Positions 17,846 to 27,119 of a stretch of 64,000 nucleotides of DNA are shown one piece after another (within the stretch, counting starts at the first letter, position 1; every line of letters starts with the position of its first letter). Position numbers and translations under genes: made by a program. The stretch spans positions 4,650,001 through 4,714,000 of the forward strand of contig NZ_CP117522.1 in the NCBI RefSeq assembly GCF_031679605.1, in the 5' to 3' direction. Below the pieces are notes generated by a model. That model was given only the letters and a program-made list of their open reading frames with translations, was not told the DNA's origin and searched no databases. Origin of the DNA: Streptomyces luomodiensis. GTDB taxonomy: Bacteria; Actinomycetota; Actinomycetes; Streptomycetales; Streptomycetaceae.

Positions 17846-18814
17846 GTGACACGCAGGCCCGACAGGCCCCACAGGCCCGAGAGGCCCGCCAGGCCCCACA
17901 GGCTCGACCAGGCCGTGCTGGACCTGGGCCGCGAGTACGTCCGCCATGCCCCATGGAGCGCGGGGAAGCGGGCCCTGGTCGAGCGCCACCTGAACGCCGC
18001 GCTGCGGGACCGCCCCCTGCACCGCATGGCCCGTACGCGCTTCGGCGCCACCTTCGCCGTCGACACCCAGGACCTCATCCAGCGGTACCTCTACCTCTTC
18101 GGCGTCTGGGAGCCGCACATGACGCGCTGGCTCCAGCGCCGGCTGCGGCCCGGGGACGTCTTCGTGGACGTCGGGGCCAACATCGGCTACTACAGCGTCC
18201 TCGCCTCCCGCCTCGTCGGGCGCGGCGGGAAGGTGGTGGCGGTCGAAGCCTCGCCGCGGTTCCACCAGATCCTCCTGGGGCACGCGCGGCGGAACGGATG
18301 CGCCAACATCCGCGCGCTCAATGCCGCGGTGTCCGACCGCGACGAGCTGTTGACCTTCGTTCTCGCCAGCTCGCGCAACATGGGAGCGAACAGCATCGTC
18401 CCCTACGACGGCCCGGCCGAGTCCACCTTCCAGATCGCGGCCCGCCCGCTGCCCGACCTCCTCACCGAAGCGGAGATCTCCCGGGCCAGGGTCATCAAGG
18501 TCGATGTGGAGGGCGCGGAAGGCGGCGTGGTCCGGGGCCTCGCGCCCCTCCTGGACAACCTGCGCCCGGACGCGGAGCTGACCGTCGAGGTCACTCCACA
18601 GCGGATGGCCGAGCTGGGGGAATCCGTCGAAGAGCTGCTGGACGTCCTGCGCGGACACGGCTTCCACGTCTACCGCCTGGCCAACGACTACGCGGCCGGC
18701 AGCTACCCGGCCGCGCTGCGGCACGCACCCGAGGTGCCGGTGCGGTGGCGGGGACCGGTCGCCGAGGAGAGCGACCTGATCTTCTCCCGGGTCGACGCCG
18801 AGACCCTGCCCTGA
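17846..18814 (+). CDS. FkbM-family SAM-dependent methyltransferase
   Basis: Class I O-methyltransferase. SAM-binding motif I is VFVDVGANIGYYSVLASRLVG, the acidic residue ending the next strand is in VVAVEASPRFH, and the FkbM-specific VIKVDVEGAEGGVVRGL follows. The last part (SDLIFSRVDAE) ends as family members do. The N-terminus is Arg/Pro-rich. GTG at 17846 is preferred, with GGAG 7-8 nt before it; ATG at 17828 lacks a site and would add six residues. FkbM proteins methylate sugars or polyketide hydroxyls. The tail-to-tail neighbour is a GT2 glycosyltransferase (12-nt gap), which hints at glycan modification, but the two are convergent, not an operon. Confidence 0.88.
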   Translation: MTRRPDRPHRPERPARPHRLDQAVLDLGREYVRHAPWSAGKRALVERHLNAALRDRPLHRMARTRFGATFAVDTQDLIQRYLYLFGVWEPHMTRWLQRRLRPGDVFVDVGANIGYYSVLASRLVGRGGKVVAVEASPRFHQILLGHARRNGCANIRALNAAVSDRDELLTFVLASSRNMGANSIVPYDGPAESTFQIAARPLPDLLTEAEISRARVIKVDVEGAEGGVVRGLAPLLDNLRPDAELTVEVTPQRMAELGESVEELLDVLRGHGFHVYRLANDYAAGSYPAALRHAPEVPVRWRGPVAEESDLIFSRVDAETLP

Positions 18815-18826
18815 GAAACGCCTCGT

Positions 18827-19594
18827 TCAGGACGTTCCGTACCGCCAGCCGTCCATGCCCGCCAGGACGCGGGCCCTGGCCTCGACCACCGCGAACCGCG
18901 CCCGGCGCTCGGCCTCGTCGGTGTGGGCGGCGTGGCTGGTGACCTGGCCGGGCCACTTGCGGTAGAGCAGGCCGGTCTCGGCGGTGAACCAGCCGCGGCT
19001 GACCGCGCTGAGGGCCATCAGCAGACCGGTGTCCTCGGAGGCGGGCAGGGCCATCCAGCCGCCGAGGGCCAGGAGGAGGTCGCGGCGCAGGAAGAGGGTG
19101 GCGGGGTGGACCTGGGCGCGGTAGCCGTTCGCCTTCCAGAAGTCGAGGACGGCGCCGCGGGCGATGGGGCCCTGCGGCGGGTCGCCCGCGAAGCCCACCG
19201 TGGAGCCGTCGGGCAGGAGGTCCAGGGCGCGGGAGGTGGCCCAGCCGAGATCGGGGTTCTCGGTGAGCGCGCGCAGATCGCGGGCGAGGGCGCCGGGGGT
19301 GAGCATGTCGTCGGCGTCCAGCACCTTGACGTACTCGCCCTCGGCGCGGGAGAGCCCCATCGTGCGGGCCATCGCGGCCCGGCCGGACCGGCCCTGGCCG
19401 AAGCTGACGCGGGCGTCGTCGGGGACGTAGGGACGTACGGCGTCGGTCTCGCCGTCTTCCTGGATCACCCACTGCCAGTCCCAGCCGTCGGGCAGCTCCT
19501 GCTCGCGCAACGACTTGTAGGCGTCCGGCAGATACTCGGCGCCCGGGGCGTGGACCGCGGTGATGACGGTGATGGTGTTCGGCATGGTCACCAC
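18827..19594 (-). CDS. Family 2 glycosyltransferase
   Basis: GT-A fold enzyme using a nucleotide sugar. The N-terminal strand is TITVITAVHAPGAEYLPDAYKSL, and the DXD-type motif is YVKVLDADDMLTPGAL (~95). Further motifs are SEDTGLL-like PASEDTGLLMALS (acceptor/base region) and a C-terminal YRKWPGQVTSH. No membrane segments, so it is probably cytosolic. 255 residues. Its ATG overlaps the stop of the upstream GntR gene by 7 nt, so the two are co-transcribed and the regulator probably controls its own operon. Substrate unknown. Confidence 0.85.
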   Translation of the reverse strand: MVTMPNTITVITAVHAPGAEYLPDAYKSLREQELPDGWDWQWVIQEDGETDAVRPYVPDDARVSFGQGRSGRAAMARTMGLSRAEGEYVKVLDADDMLTPGALARDLRALTENPDLGWATSRALDLLPDGSTVGFAGDPPQGPIARGAVLDFWKANGYRAQVHPATLFLRRDLLLALGGWMALPASEDTGLLMALSAVSRGWFTAETGLLYRKWPGQVTSHAAHTDEAERRARFAVVEARARVLAGMDGWRYGTS

Positions 19595-20373
19595 CTCTTC
19601 AGGGGAGTCGTGTAGACGAGTTCCGTACGGTCCGCGGCCAGCGTCACGTCGGAGACCTCGACGACCCGGCCGCCGGTGTCCGTACAGATCTTGCGCAGAA
19701 GGATCACCGATACGCCTTTCTTGAGACCGAGTCGGTCGGCCTCTTCCACCGTCGGGGGCCGGGCCGTGATCCGTTCCGTTACGCGGTCCAGCTCGATGCC
19801 GATGGTGTAGAGCTGGTTCTGGGTGCCGCCGGGCCAGGGCTCATTGGCGGCATCGAGCAGATCCGGGTTGGCGGCCACCACGTCATGCACCAGATACGAG
19901 TGCACCAAGGCGAACGGCGCGTCCTCCGCGCGGCAGTTGGTGCGGTAGATCCGCTCCAGCAGCCGCGTGCCCACGGGAATCCCGAAGACGGACGCCAAGT
20001 CCTCGTCGGCCGTCGCGTCCCGGTACTCGGCGTGGAAGGCGAGATCGGTCACCTCGAGCCCGGTGTCGTGCTCGGTGGACCCGGTCCTCAGCCGTTCGGC
20101 CTTCGGCCGGCGCACCCGGTCCTTCTCCCACTGGTGCCGGTCGTTGTTCCGCTCGATCCGCCGACGCGGGGTGCGGACGAAGGTCCCCACCCCGTGCCGC
20201 TTGTCGATCAGCCCCTCGGCCACCAGCTCCGACAGCGCCCGCTGAAGCGTCGGCACGCTGGTCCGGTACCGCACGGCGAGCTTGTCCTCGGCCGGCAGCC
20301 GCTCCCCCGGGAGCAGCCGGCCCGCACGGATACCGGCCCGCAGGGCATCCGCGATCTGCTCGTACTTGGCCAT
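19588..20373 (-). CDS. GntR-family regulator with UTRA effector domain
   Basis: Transcription factor with winged-helix HTH in residues ~1-75 (YEQIADALRAGIRAGRLLPGERLP, then VPTLQRALSELVAEGLIDKRHGVGTFV) and a HutC-type UTRA ligand domain from ~95 (TDLAFHAEYRDA, RIYRTNCRAEDAPFALVHSYL, ITARPPTVEEADRLGL). UTRA members respond to sugar phosphates, amino acids or similar small metabolites. It is encoded first, with the glycosyltransferase overlapping downstream. A perfect 22-bp palindrome 43 nt upstream of the start is a likely autoregulatory operator. Confidence 0.92.
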   Translation of the reverse strand: MAKYEQIADALRAGIRAGRLLPGERLPAEDKLAVRYRTSVPTLQRALSELVAEGLIDKRHGVGTFVRTPRRRIERNNDRHQWEKDRVRRPKAERLRTGSTEHDTGLEVTDLAFHAEYRDATADEDLASVFGIPVGTRLLERIYRTNCRAEDAPFALVHSYLVHDVVAANPDLLDAANEPWPGGTQNQLYTIGIELDRVTERITARPPTVEEADRLGLKKGVSVILLRKICTDTGGRVVEVSDVTLAADRTELVYTTPLKRW

Positions 20374-20415
20374 GCGTGCTCACCGTCCTCGGTGGTGGGG
20401 ACGGTTTCAGGGTAA

Positions 20416-20437
20416 GTCCTCAAGAGGTCTTGAGGAC
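20416..20437. promoter_or_regulatory. Perfect palindrome upstream of the GntR gene
   Basis: GTCCTCAAGA-GG-TCTTGAGGAC, 10-bp arms with a 2-bp centre. The size and position fit a dimeric GntR operator. Confidence 0.6.
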
Positions 20438-20481
20438 TGGCGAAGGGACTCGCGAAGAGACTCGAGAAGGAACTCGCGAAG
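20434..20481. repeat. Four tandem 12-bp repeats next to the GntR operator
   Basis: GGACTGGCGAAG, GGACTCGCGAAG, AGACTCGAGAAG, GAACTCGCGAAG in direct succession, overlapping the right arm of the palindrome. They separate the GntR promoter from the 3' end of the tetR gene. Confidence 0.7.
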
Positions 20482-20520
20482 GCTTTGCCGTCGCGCCGCC
20501 TCACCCGTCGGATGCCGACC

Positions 20521-21264
20521 TCACCCGTCGGCGGCCAGTCGGTCCAGCCACTCCCGCAGCAGCCGCTGCTCCGCGCCGCTGAGGGAGGTCTGTTCGGGCA
20601 GTGTGGCGCGCAAGGTGCGGGCGGCGCCGGCCGGGCCCGCGTCCCGCACGGCCGGCTCCTGGTTGGTGACGGCGGCGACCATGGCTTCCCGGAGCGTGGT
20701 CAGCAGCGCCGGATCGCGCCGGTCCTCGGGCTGGGACAGCCAGGTGAGCACGGCGCCGCGCGCCGTGGCGTGGATAATCTGGGCCGCCAGCTCCTCGTCG
20801 ACGCGCAGCCAGCCGCCGACGGCGAGGCGCCGGACGCGGCCCATCAGGATCTCCATACCGAGCTCGAAGGCGGCCGACGCGGGCCGTGCGGGCTCGCTGT
20901 ACATCAGTGCGTACAGGGCGGGGTTGGCCAGACCGAACTCGACCGCCAGATCCCATCCGGCCTTCAGGTCCTCAATGGGGTCCTGCGGGTCGGGGTCGAC
21001 GTGTTTGGCCGCGAGGAATGTGGCGAAGCCGTGCTCGGCCACCGCTTCGAGCAGCCCGTCCTTGTCGCCGAACAGCCGGTAGATGGCCGGCGGCTGAAGC
21101 CCCGCCGCCTCGGCCACCGCGCGCGTGGTGACCGCGTCACGCCCTCCGCGCTCCAGAAGACCGACGGCGGCCTCGATGATCCGCCGACGGGTCTGCTCGC
21201 GACCCGTGGCCGAGGTGTCGGATGCGTCGGCGGCGCCGTCTCCGCCGAACGTACGTGGCGTCAT
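20521..21264 (-). CDS. TetR-family transcriptional repressor
   Basis: HTH in residues ~24-70: REQTRRRIIEAAVGLLERGG, VTTRAVAEAAGLQPPAIYRLFGDKDGLLEAV. The helical ligand-binding domain fills the rest (LKAGWDLAVEFGLANPALYALMYS). At 247 residues it is slightly long because of an N-terminal extension and tail. It is divergent from an NmrA-type oxidoreductase with 115 nt between starts, so that gene is the likely target. An inverted repeat in the gap (21283-21317) could be the operator. Confidence 0.93.
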   Translation of the reverse strand: MTPRTFGGDGAADASDTSATGREQTRRRIIEAAVGLLERGGRDAVTTRAVAEAAGLQPPAIYRLFGDKDGLLEAVAEHGFATFLAAKHVDPDPQDPIEDLKAGWDLAVEFGLANPALYALMYSEPARPASAAFELGMEILMGRVRRLAVGGWLRVDEELAAQIIHATARGAVLTWLSQPEDRRDPALLTTLREAMVAAVTNQEPAVRDAGPAGAARTLRATLPEQTSLSGAEQRLLREWLDRLAADG

Positions 21265-21282
21265 ATATCAACGATACCTTTC

Positions 21283-21317
21283 TGAGGGTTCCGCCGATAG
21301 TTCCACTGGTACCCTCA
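21283..21317. promoter_or_regulatory. Imperfect inverted repeat between tetR and the NmrA-type gene
   Basis: TGAGGGTTCC (21283-21292) and GGTACCCTCA (21308-21317), 9 of 10 positions complementary, 15-bp spacer. Candidate TetR operator. Confidence 0.4.
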
Positions 21318-21379
21318 TCATGTTTCCATCGGAAGCAACTGCGGCGCCGCGCCGCCTTGCGGACCAACAGGAGCAGCAC

Positions 21380-22255
21380 ATGATCGTCATTACGGCCCCG
21401 ACCGGCCGGATCGGCCACCAGGTCCTCGAGAGCCTGACCGGCGGTACGGAAGCGATCCGCGTGATCGCCCGCGCCCCGGACCGGCTGTCCGCCCAGATCC
21501 GCGATCGCGTCGAGGTCGTGCAGGGCTCGCACAACGATCCCGCGGTGCTGACCAAGGCGTTCACCGGAGCCGACGCCGTGCTGTGGCTGGTCCCGCCGAA
21601 CCCCTCCGCCGACGACCCCATGGAGCACTACCTCGGCTTCACCCGCCCCGCCTGCGAGGCCGCCACGGCGCAGGGCGTCCAGCGGATCGTCGGCGTTTCC
21701 AGCCTGGGGGCCGACTACGGCGAGGACGCCGGGCTGCTCACGCCCGCCTTCGCCATGGACGACCTGATCGAACGGACCGGGGTGGCCTACCGGTCCCTGC
21801 GCATGCCGTTCTTCATGGAGAACCTCCTCGCCCAGGCCGAGACCATCAAGAACCAGGGCACGTTCTTCCTGGCCAACGCCGCAGACCGCCCCCTCCGCCT
21901 GGTCGCCACCCAGGACATCGCCACCACCGCGACCCGGCTGCTGCTCGACGACACCTGGACCGGGCAGGACAGCGTTCCGGTACTCAGCCCCGACGCACTG
22001 ACGCCCACCCAGATGGCGCGGACCATCTCGGAGGCCCTCGGCAAACCGGTCACCTTCCAGCAGGTCGGCATGGCCGACTACAAGGCCGACATGCTGCGGT
22101 ACGGGATGAGCGACGCCTGGGCACAGGGGTTGGCCGACATGGCCCGCGCCCAGAACAACGGAATCTACGAAGCCGAGGCAGCCTCCGCCACGCCGTCCCC
22201 CACCACCTTCCTCCACTGGTGCCAGGACGTCCTCGCACCCGCCGTCCAGAACTGA
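21380..22255 (+). CDS. NmrA-like NAD(P)-binding oxidoreductase
   Basis: Atypical short-chain dehydrogenase of the NmrA/HSCARG type, 291 residues. N-terminal Rossmann motif is MIVITAPTGRIGHQVLESL, followed by VIARAPDRLSAQIRDRVEVVQG (second strand and NADP-type basic residue), AVLWLVPPNP and IVGVSSLGADYG. The usual SDR Tyr-x-x-x-Lys is not evident, as is common in this family, so it may be a redox sensor or a quinone or enoyl-type reductase. ATG at 21380 has AGGAGC 6-10 nt upstream. It is divergent from the TetR gene and probably repressed by it. Confidence 0.9.
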   Translation: MIVITAPTGRIGHQVLESLTGGTEAIRVIARAPDRLSAQIRDRVEVVQGSHNDPAVLTKAFTGADAVLWLVPPNPSADDPMEHYLGFTRPACEAATAQGVQRIVGVSSLGADYGEDAGLLTPAFAMDDLIERTGVAYRSLRMPFFMENLLAQAETIKNQGTFFLANAADRPLRLVATQDIATTATRLLLDDTWTGQDSVPVLSPDALTPTQMARTISEALGKPVTFQQVGMADYKADMLRYGMSDAWAQGLADMARAQNNGIYEAEAASATPSPTTFLHWCQDVLAPAVQN

Positions 22256-22319
22256 CACCGTTCTGTGCCGCAACGAGTCCCGTACGGTCACAGGGTCGGC
22301 GGAGCACGAAGGAGTGGCA

Positions 22320-22798
22320 GTGGGCGGGAATCCTCAGACAGCGGCGCTCGCGCAGGTTGTGCCGGCACCGCACGGCGTGGGTGAGCAGATCGACTGGCAT
22401 GCGGTCGAGGAGATCTGGGGGACGCGGTTTCCGGCCGACTGTGTCGCCTTTATGGAAATGTACGGAGCAGGGCGGATCAGCGGACACGTCGGGATCCTGC
22501 TGCCGGTCCGCGGTCCGATACCTACTCGGACGGGCCGGGCTTGCGCAAGGAGACAGCGAACGCCCGCGGCACTTGGGAAATGCTCGGTGGCAGAGCGGCC
22601 CTGGATGTGGACCCCGATTCCATCCTGGCCTGGGGAGTCACCAGCGGCGCAGACATCTACTGCTGGCTGACCAGGGGCGACGATCCCGACCGATGGCCCG
22701 TGCTCGCGTGCGGGCGGCACACGGCCCCTCCGCTCCAAGTCCACCCCGGCCGTGAAAATGCCCCCGCACCGCGCCGTATGCGCAGGTCGGGGGCATGA
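22320..22798 (+). pseudogene. Frameshifted SMI1/KNR4 (SUKH)-like gene
   Basis: The first frame (from GTG 22320 or 22314) reads IDWHAVEEIWGTRFPADCVAFMEMYGAGRISGHVGILLPV, matching the start of SUKH domains (W..FP.D...F...YG.G). Homology then jumps to another frame at about 22515: TYSDGPGLRKETANARGTWEMLGG, continuing DSILAWGVTSGADIYCWLTRGDDPDRWPVLACG. A single-base indel near 22510-22520 therefore breaks the gene. The end runs into a terminator hairpin, so the 3' end may also be truncated. SUKH proteins often serve as immunity proteins to polymorphic toxins; no toxin gene is nearby. A sequencing error would restore a ~155-residue protein. Confidence 0.7.
22758..22796. terminator. Hairpin between SUKH-like gene and gpmA
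   Basis: ATGCCCCCG (22758-22766) pairs with CGGGGGCAT (22788-22796). It is placed 12 nt past the gpmA stop on the minus strand, so mainly a gpmA terminator. Confidence 0.6.
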
Positions 22799-22807
22799 TC
22801 ACAAAAC

Positions 22808-23569
22808 TTACTTCTTCTTGCCCTGGTTCTTGACCGCCTCGATGGCGGCCTTCGCGGCCTCCGGGTCGAGGTAGGTGCCGCCCGGGTTGACGGGGCGGAA
22901 GTCGGCGTCCAGGTCGTAGGAGAGCGGGATGCCGGTGGGGATGTTCAGGCCCGCGATGTCGGCGTCGGAGATGCCGTCGAGGTGCTTGACCAGGGCGCGG
23001 AGCGAGTTGCCGTGGGCGGCGACCAGGACCGTGCGGCCGGTGAGCAGGTCCGGGACGATGCCGTCGTACCAGTACGGCAGCATGCGCTCGACGACGTCCT
23101 TGAGGCACTCGGTGCGCGGGCGCAGCTCCGGCGGGATGGTCGCGTAGCGCGGGTCGTCGCTCTGGGACCACTCGGCGCCGTCCTCGAGCGGGGGCGGCGG
23201 GGTGTCGTAGGAGCGGCGCCACAGCATGAACTGCTCTTCGCCGAACTCGGCGAGGGTCTGCGCCTTGTCCTTGCCCTGCAGCGCGCCGTAGTGGCGCTCG
23301 TTCAGCCGCCAGGAGCGGCGGACCGGGATCCAGTGGCGGTCGGCGGCCTCCAGGGCGGACTGCGCGGTGCGGATCGCGCGCTTCAGGAGGGACGTGTGGA
23401 CCACGTCGGGGAGCAGGCCGGCGTCCTTCAGCAGCTCACCGCCGCGGACGGCCTCCTTCTCGCCCTTCTCGTTCAGATTGACGTCCACCCAGCCGGTGAA
23501 CAGGTTCTTCGCGTTCCACTCGCTCTCGCCGTGGCGGAGGAGGATCAGCTTGTACGGTGCGTCGGCCAT
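22808..23569 (-). CDS. gpmA: 2,3-bisphosphoglycerate-dependent phosphoglycerate mutase
   Basis: Glycolytic and gluconeogenic interconversion of 3- and 2-phosphoglycerate. The catalytic His is in [20 protein letters not shown] (residues 6-25), followed by [25 protein letters not shown] (Glu acid catalyst), and the second His in [17 protein letters not shown]. Start MADAPYKLI at 23569 gives 253 residues, the family length, with a Lys-rich C-terminus KNQGKKK. The longer open frame upstream is intergenic. It is divergent from an MFS exporter gene. Confidence 0.97.
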   Translation of the reverse strand: MADAPYKLILLRHGESEWNAKNLFTGWVDVNLNEKGEKEAVRGGELLKDAGLLPDVVHTSLLKRAIRTAQSALEAADRHWIPVRRSWRLNERHYGALQGKDKAQTLAEFGEEQFMLWRRSYDTPPPPLEDGAEWSQSDDPRYATIPPELRPRTECLKDVVERMLPYWYDGIVPDLLTGRTVLVAAHGNSLRALVKHLDGISDADIAGLNIPTGIPLSYDLDADFRPVNPGGTYLDPEAAKAAIEAVKNQGKKK

Positions 23570-23696
23570 GTCGTCGAGCCTACTGGACCGGCCTGAGGGG
23601 CTCGGTTGACGGACCCCGTCAATTCGGTGGCGGGGTGGGGGCGGGGTCGGTAATTTGCGGTTGCTGGTTGTGCCACTTACAGGGGGGAGTCGCCCG

Positions 23697-25064
23697 GTGT
23701 CCGTCGTCCGACTGAGGCAGGCCACGAAGGAGAGCGTTTCGGGACTGCCCCGGGCGTTCTGGTGGCTGTGGACCTCCACCCTGGTCAATCGGCTGGGCGG
23801 GTTCGTGGCCACCTTTCTTGCCATGTACCTGACCGTGGGCCGTGGTTATTCGGCGATGTTCGCCGGACTGGTCGGGGCGCTGCACGGGCTGGGCGGGGCG
23901 GTGTCGGCGGTGGTCTCCGGGGTGCTGACCGACCGGCTGGGGCGGCGGCCCACGCTGCTGGTCTCGCAGCTGTCGACGGCGGTCACGGTCGCCGTCCTGG
24001 GCTTCGTCCAGGACCCGGTCGCCATCGCCGTCGTGGCCTGCCTGGTGGGGATGACCAGCAACGCGTCACGGCCCGCCGTGCAGGCGATGATCGCCGACAT
24101 CGTCGCCCCCGAGGACCGGGTGCGGGCCTTCTCGCTCAACTACTGGGCCATCAACCTCGGCTTCGCCGTCTCGGCGGCGGCGGCCGGGCTGATCGCGCGC
24201 CACGGCTATCTCACCCTCTTCCTGGCCGACGCCGGGATGACGCTGCTGTGCGCGGTCATCGTCTTCGCCAGGCTCCCGGAGTCCCGGCCGGAGCGGGGTG
24301 CGGCAGTCGCGGGTGAGAATGCGGCGGGGGCGGCGACTGACCCGCCGGAGCCGGAGGTCGGGCTGGGCACGGTGCTGCGGGACCGGCGGTTCATGGCCGT
24401 GGTCGCGCTGTCGTTCCTGATCGCGACCCTCATCCAGCAGGCGTTCGTGGCGCTGCCGGTGGCGATGGGAACGGACGGGCTGTCCAGTACGGACTTCGGC
24501 GTCGCGATCGCGACGAACGGCGTGCTGATCGTGGCCGTGCAGATCCCGGTGACGCGGTTCATCGAACACCGCGATCCGGCTCCCCTGCTGATCGCCTCCG
24601 CGCTGCTGACCGGAGCGGGCTTCGGGCTGACCGCCTTCGCCGGGTCGGTGGGGATGTACGCGCTGGCCGTGGCCGTCTGGACGCTCGGCGAGGTCATCAA
24701 CTCGCCCACGCAGATGGGGCTGGTGGCCCGGCTCTCCCCGACCCATGGGCGCGGACGCTACCAGGGGATGTACAGCCTGTCGTGGTCCCTCGCCTCGCTC
24801 ATCGCACCGCTCGCCGGCGGCGCGGTCATCGACCGCTTCGGCGCGGACACGCTGTGGGCGGCCAGCGCGGTCGTGGGGGGCGTGGCCGCCGCCGGGTACG
24901 CGGCGCTGGGGCGCGCGATGCGGAGCGGTTCTGGGGTTGAGGATTCTGGGGGTTCTGGTGTTGAGGGTTCCGGGGTGAGGAGTTCTGGGGGCGAGGGTTC
25001 GGGGGGTGGGGGATCTGAAGGCAAGGGTTCCGGGGTTGGTGCGGGTGCCGCTGAGGTGGGGTAG
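23697..25064 (+). CDS. MFS transporter (multidrug/DHA1-like)
   Basis: 455-residue permease with 12 predicted helices. The signature loop between TM2 and TM3 is [14 protein letters not shown] and the antiporter-type motif region follows TM4-5 ([28 protein letters not shown]). It is probably a proton-coupled drug or metabolite exporter; substrate unknown. GTG 23697 is preferred, with GGGGGGAG 7 nt before it, over the upstream codon at 23655. The last ~45 residues are a Gly/Ser/Val/Glu repeat ([16 protein letters not shown]) encoded by short GGTTCTGGGG-like DNA repeats, probably a disordered cytosolic tail. Confidence 0.88.
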   Translation: MSVVRLRQATKESVSGLPRAFWWLWTSTLVNRLGGFVATFLAMYLTVGRGYSAMFAGLVGALHGLGGAVSAVVSGVLTDRLGRRPTLLVSQLSTAVTVAVLGFVQDPVAIAVVACLVGMTSNASRPAVQAMIADIVAPEDRVRAFSLNYWAINLGFAVSAAAAGLIARHGYLTLFLADAGMTLLCAVIVFARLPESRPERGAAVAGENAAGAATDPPEPEVGLGTVLRDRRFMAVVALSFLIATLIQQAFVALPVAMGTDGLSSTDFGVAIATNGVLIVAVQIPVTRFIEHRDPAPLLIASALLTGAGFGLTAFAGSVGMYALAVAVWTLGEVINSPTQMGLVARLSPTHGRGRYQGMYSLSWSLASLIAPLAGGAVIDRFGADTLWAASAVVGGVAAAGYAALGRAMRSGSGVEDSGGSGVEGSGVRSSGGEGSGGGGSEGKGSGVGAGAAEVG

Positions 25065-25073
25065 CTGCCGCGA

Positions 25074-27119
25074 TCACCGCGTGGGCCTGGGGAGCAGCGG
25101 TTTGATGTCGATGCTCGGCAGCGAGGGCGGCGGCAGCCGGTAGGCCGGGGGCGTCGGCCACACGGGGGTGGTGGGGAAGCCGTAGGTCGGGAACGGGGCA
25201 GGCGCGGGCGCGGTGCCGGTGCCGCCGCCCGGCTGGTAGGGGTCGTTCCACCGGGTCACCGGCGTTCCGGGGTAGCTCGGCTCGTCCCTGTTCGCCCACA
25301 GCGCGAGCATCAGCCCCGTCATCCCCACCAGCACGGTGAACGCCAGCGCCCGTACGGCGGTGATCCGCCGGCGCGCGGGGCCGGTGACTCCCGGCGCGAT
25401 GCTGATCCGCCGCGCCTTCTCCCCCGGCGCCGGGCCGGTGGGCAGGGGTGCGCGTTCGTCCACGCCCAGGGCGGCCAGGTGCAGCCCGAGCCGCTGGGTC
25501 TGGCCGGGCAGCCGGACGGCGGTGTCGGCCCAGGTGTGGATGGTCTCGGGGGCGATGCCGTCGGGCGGTACGAGGATGCTGGGGCCGGTCCAGTCCATCG
25601 CCCAGTACGCGGTCCCCCGCGCGACCAACTGCGCCCCGATCAGCACGGCCAGGGCGTCGGCCAGGGGGCGAAGTGGATCGCGCTCGGTCTGCTCGGTGTG
25701 GGGCAGTCGGGAGTTGAGGGCGCGGGCGAGCGGCATCCGGCGGCCGCCGTCCAGCAGTCGCAGCACCCGCTGGATCGTCAGCGCGTCCGGCTCCGTTTCC
25801 GGCTCCGTTTGCGGTTTCGCACCCTGTTCCGCGTCCCGCTTCGCGCCCGGTTTCGCCGTCTCTCGTTCCGCGTCCGGCTCCGCCCTCCGTCGTCCCGTCC
25901 CCTCGGCCTCCTCGACCGTGCGCACGGCCTCGGCCAGTGGGGTGAGGGTCCGCGTCGCGCGGTGTTCGGCCAGTTCGGTGAGCCAGTCCCGCCAGGGCAC
26001 TCTGGTCCCCGCGTCCGGGCCGGACAGCAGGACGCGGCCCAGCTCGACCGCGTACCGCGGCGGGACGGGGACGGGGTCCGGGAGCCGGGGTTCGGTGCCG
26101 GGCTCCCGGGCTTCCCGGGCGGGCAGGCGCGCCAGCCGTTCCAGCCGGGTGGCCAGGGCCGGATGCGCGTCGTCGGGGCCGGCGGGCCGCTCGGCGGCGC
26201 GGGCGCGCAGCGCGGCCATCGGCTCTCGTACTTCGGGCGCCTCGACCATATGGGCGAAGGCGCGGAACGGATCGTCGGGGATCCGGCCGGTCGCCCGGCG
26301 CATCGGGGCGAGGAAGTCGGCGAGGAACTCCTGCCACGCCACCGCCAGCGCCTCCGTGGAGCACAGCGCGTCGGCGACGGCACCCGGACCCGCCACCCGG
26401 GCGGCCTCCAGCTCCTGCCGCCGCCGGACCGGACGGGTGAGCCAGCGGAAGACACGGGAGTAGAGGCCGAGCAGCAGCAGCGGCCCGCCCGCGTACAGCC
26501 GCACCAGGTCATTGGCGGCCGACGCGTCCTGGATCGCCTGCCGGGCGGCGACCAGGCCCGCCGCGCCCCGGTGGGCCACCGCGCCGAAGCGGCTGTGGCG
26601 GCGGGAGAAGTGGCCCAGCTCATGCGCGAGGACGGCGCGCAGCTCGGCGGGCGGCAGGCCGACCAGCAGGGGCACGCCGAGGTAGAGGACGCGCCGGCCG
26701 GGGGCCAGCCCGAGGAGTGGGGCGTCCTCGGTGACCGAGGCGTTGACCTCCGCGGTCAGCCGGATCTGGACGGGCGGCCGGGTGCCGACGCCGAGCGCCA
26801 GCTCCTCGACCGTGCGCCATAACTCGGGCGCCCCGCGCCGGGTCACCGTCACCGCGTCCTCGCGCGGGGCGGCGGGCCGCGCGGTGCGGACCACCGCCCA
26901 CACCATGCCGAAGACGATCGGCGCGAACGCCGCGCAGGCGGTGACGACGCTGGTGGGCGGCGACTGGACCCCCGGCTCACCGGCGGTCCACAAGGCCGCC
27001 GCCAGAAACGCCCCCCAGAGCAGCACCATGGCCGCGACCAGCGCGTAGAAGACGGCGAGCAGGGCGAGGGCGAGGACAGCACGGGCGACGGCGAGGACCG
27101 AACGGGCGGCACCGATCAT
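25074..27119 (-). CDS. Membrane-bound M48-family zinc metalloprotease
   Basis: 681-residue protease. Two N-terminal helices (residues ~8-40 and ~60-78). The zinc motif HELGH is in VLAHELGHFSRRHSRFG (~165-170) and the third ligand Glu is in WQEFLADFLAPM (~262). HPALATRLERLARL is the conserved substrate-side segment. A later helix (AFTVLVGMTGLMLALWA, ~585) precedes a Pro/Gly-rich tail. The long region 345-560 is divergent with repeats of charged residues (RDAEQGAKPQTEPETEPDA). M48 members degrade misfolded or regulatory membrane proteins. Its start overlaps the sigma-factor gene by 4 nt (ATGA), so the pair is translationally coupled; the protease may act on a regulator of that sigma factor. Confidence 0.88.
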   Translation of the reverse strand: MIGAARSVLAVARAVLALALLAVFYALVAAMVLLWGAFLAAALWTAGEPGVQSPPTSVVTACAAFAPIVFGMVWAVVRTARPAAPREDAVTVTRRGAPELWRTVEELALGVGTRPPVQIRLTAEVNASVTEDAPLLGLAPGRRVLYLGVPLLVGLPPAELRAVLAHELGHFSRRHSRFGAVAHRGAAGLVAARQAIQDASAANDLVRLYAGGPLLLLGLYSRVFRWLTRPVRRRQELEAARVAGPGAVADALCSTEALAVAWQEFLADFLAPMRRATGRIPDDPFRAFAHMVEAPEVREPMAALRARAAERPAGPDDAHPALATRLERLARLPAREAREPGTEPRLPDPVPVPPRYAVELGRVLLSGPDAGTRVPWRDWLTELAEHRATRTLTPLAEAVRTVEEAEGTGRRRAEPDAERETAKPGAKRDAEQGAKPQTEPETEPDALTIQRVLRLLDGGRRMPLARALNSRLPHTEQTERDPLRPLADALAVLIGAQLVARGTAYWAMDWTGPSILVPPDGIAPETIHTWADTAVRLPGQTQRLGLHLAALGVDERAPLPTGPAPGEKARRISIAPGVTGPARRRITAVRALAFTVLVGMTGLMLALWANRDEPSYPGTPVTRWNDPYQPGGGTGTAPAPAPFPTYGFPTTPVWPTPPAYRLPPPSLPSIDIKPLLPRPTR

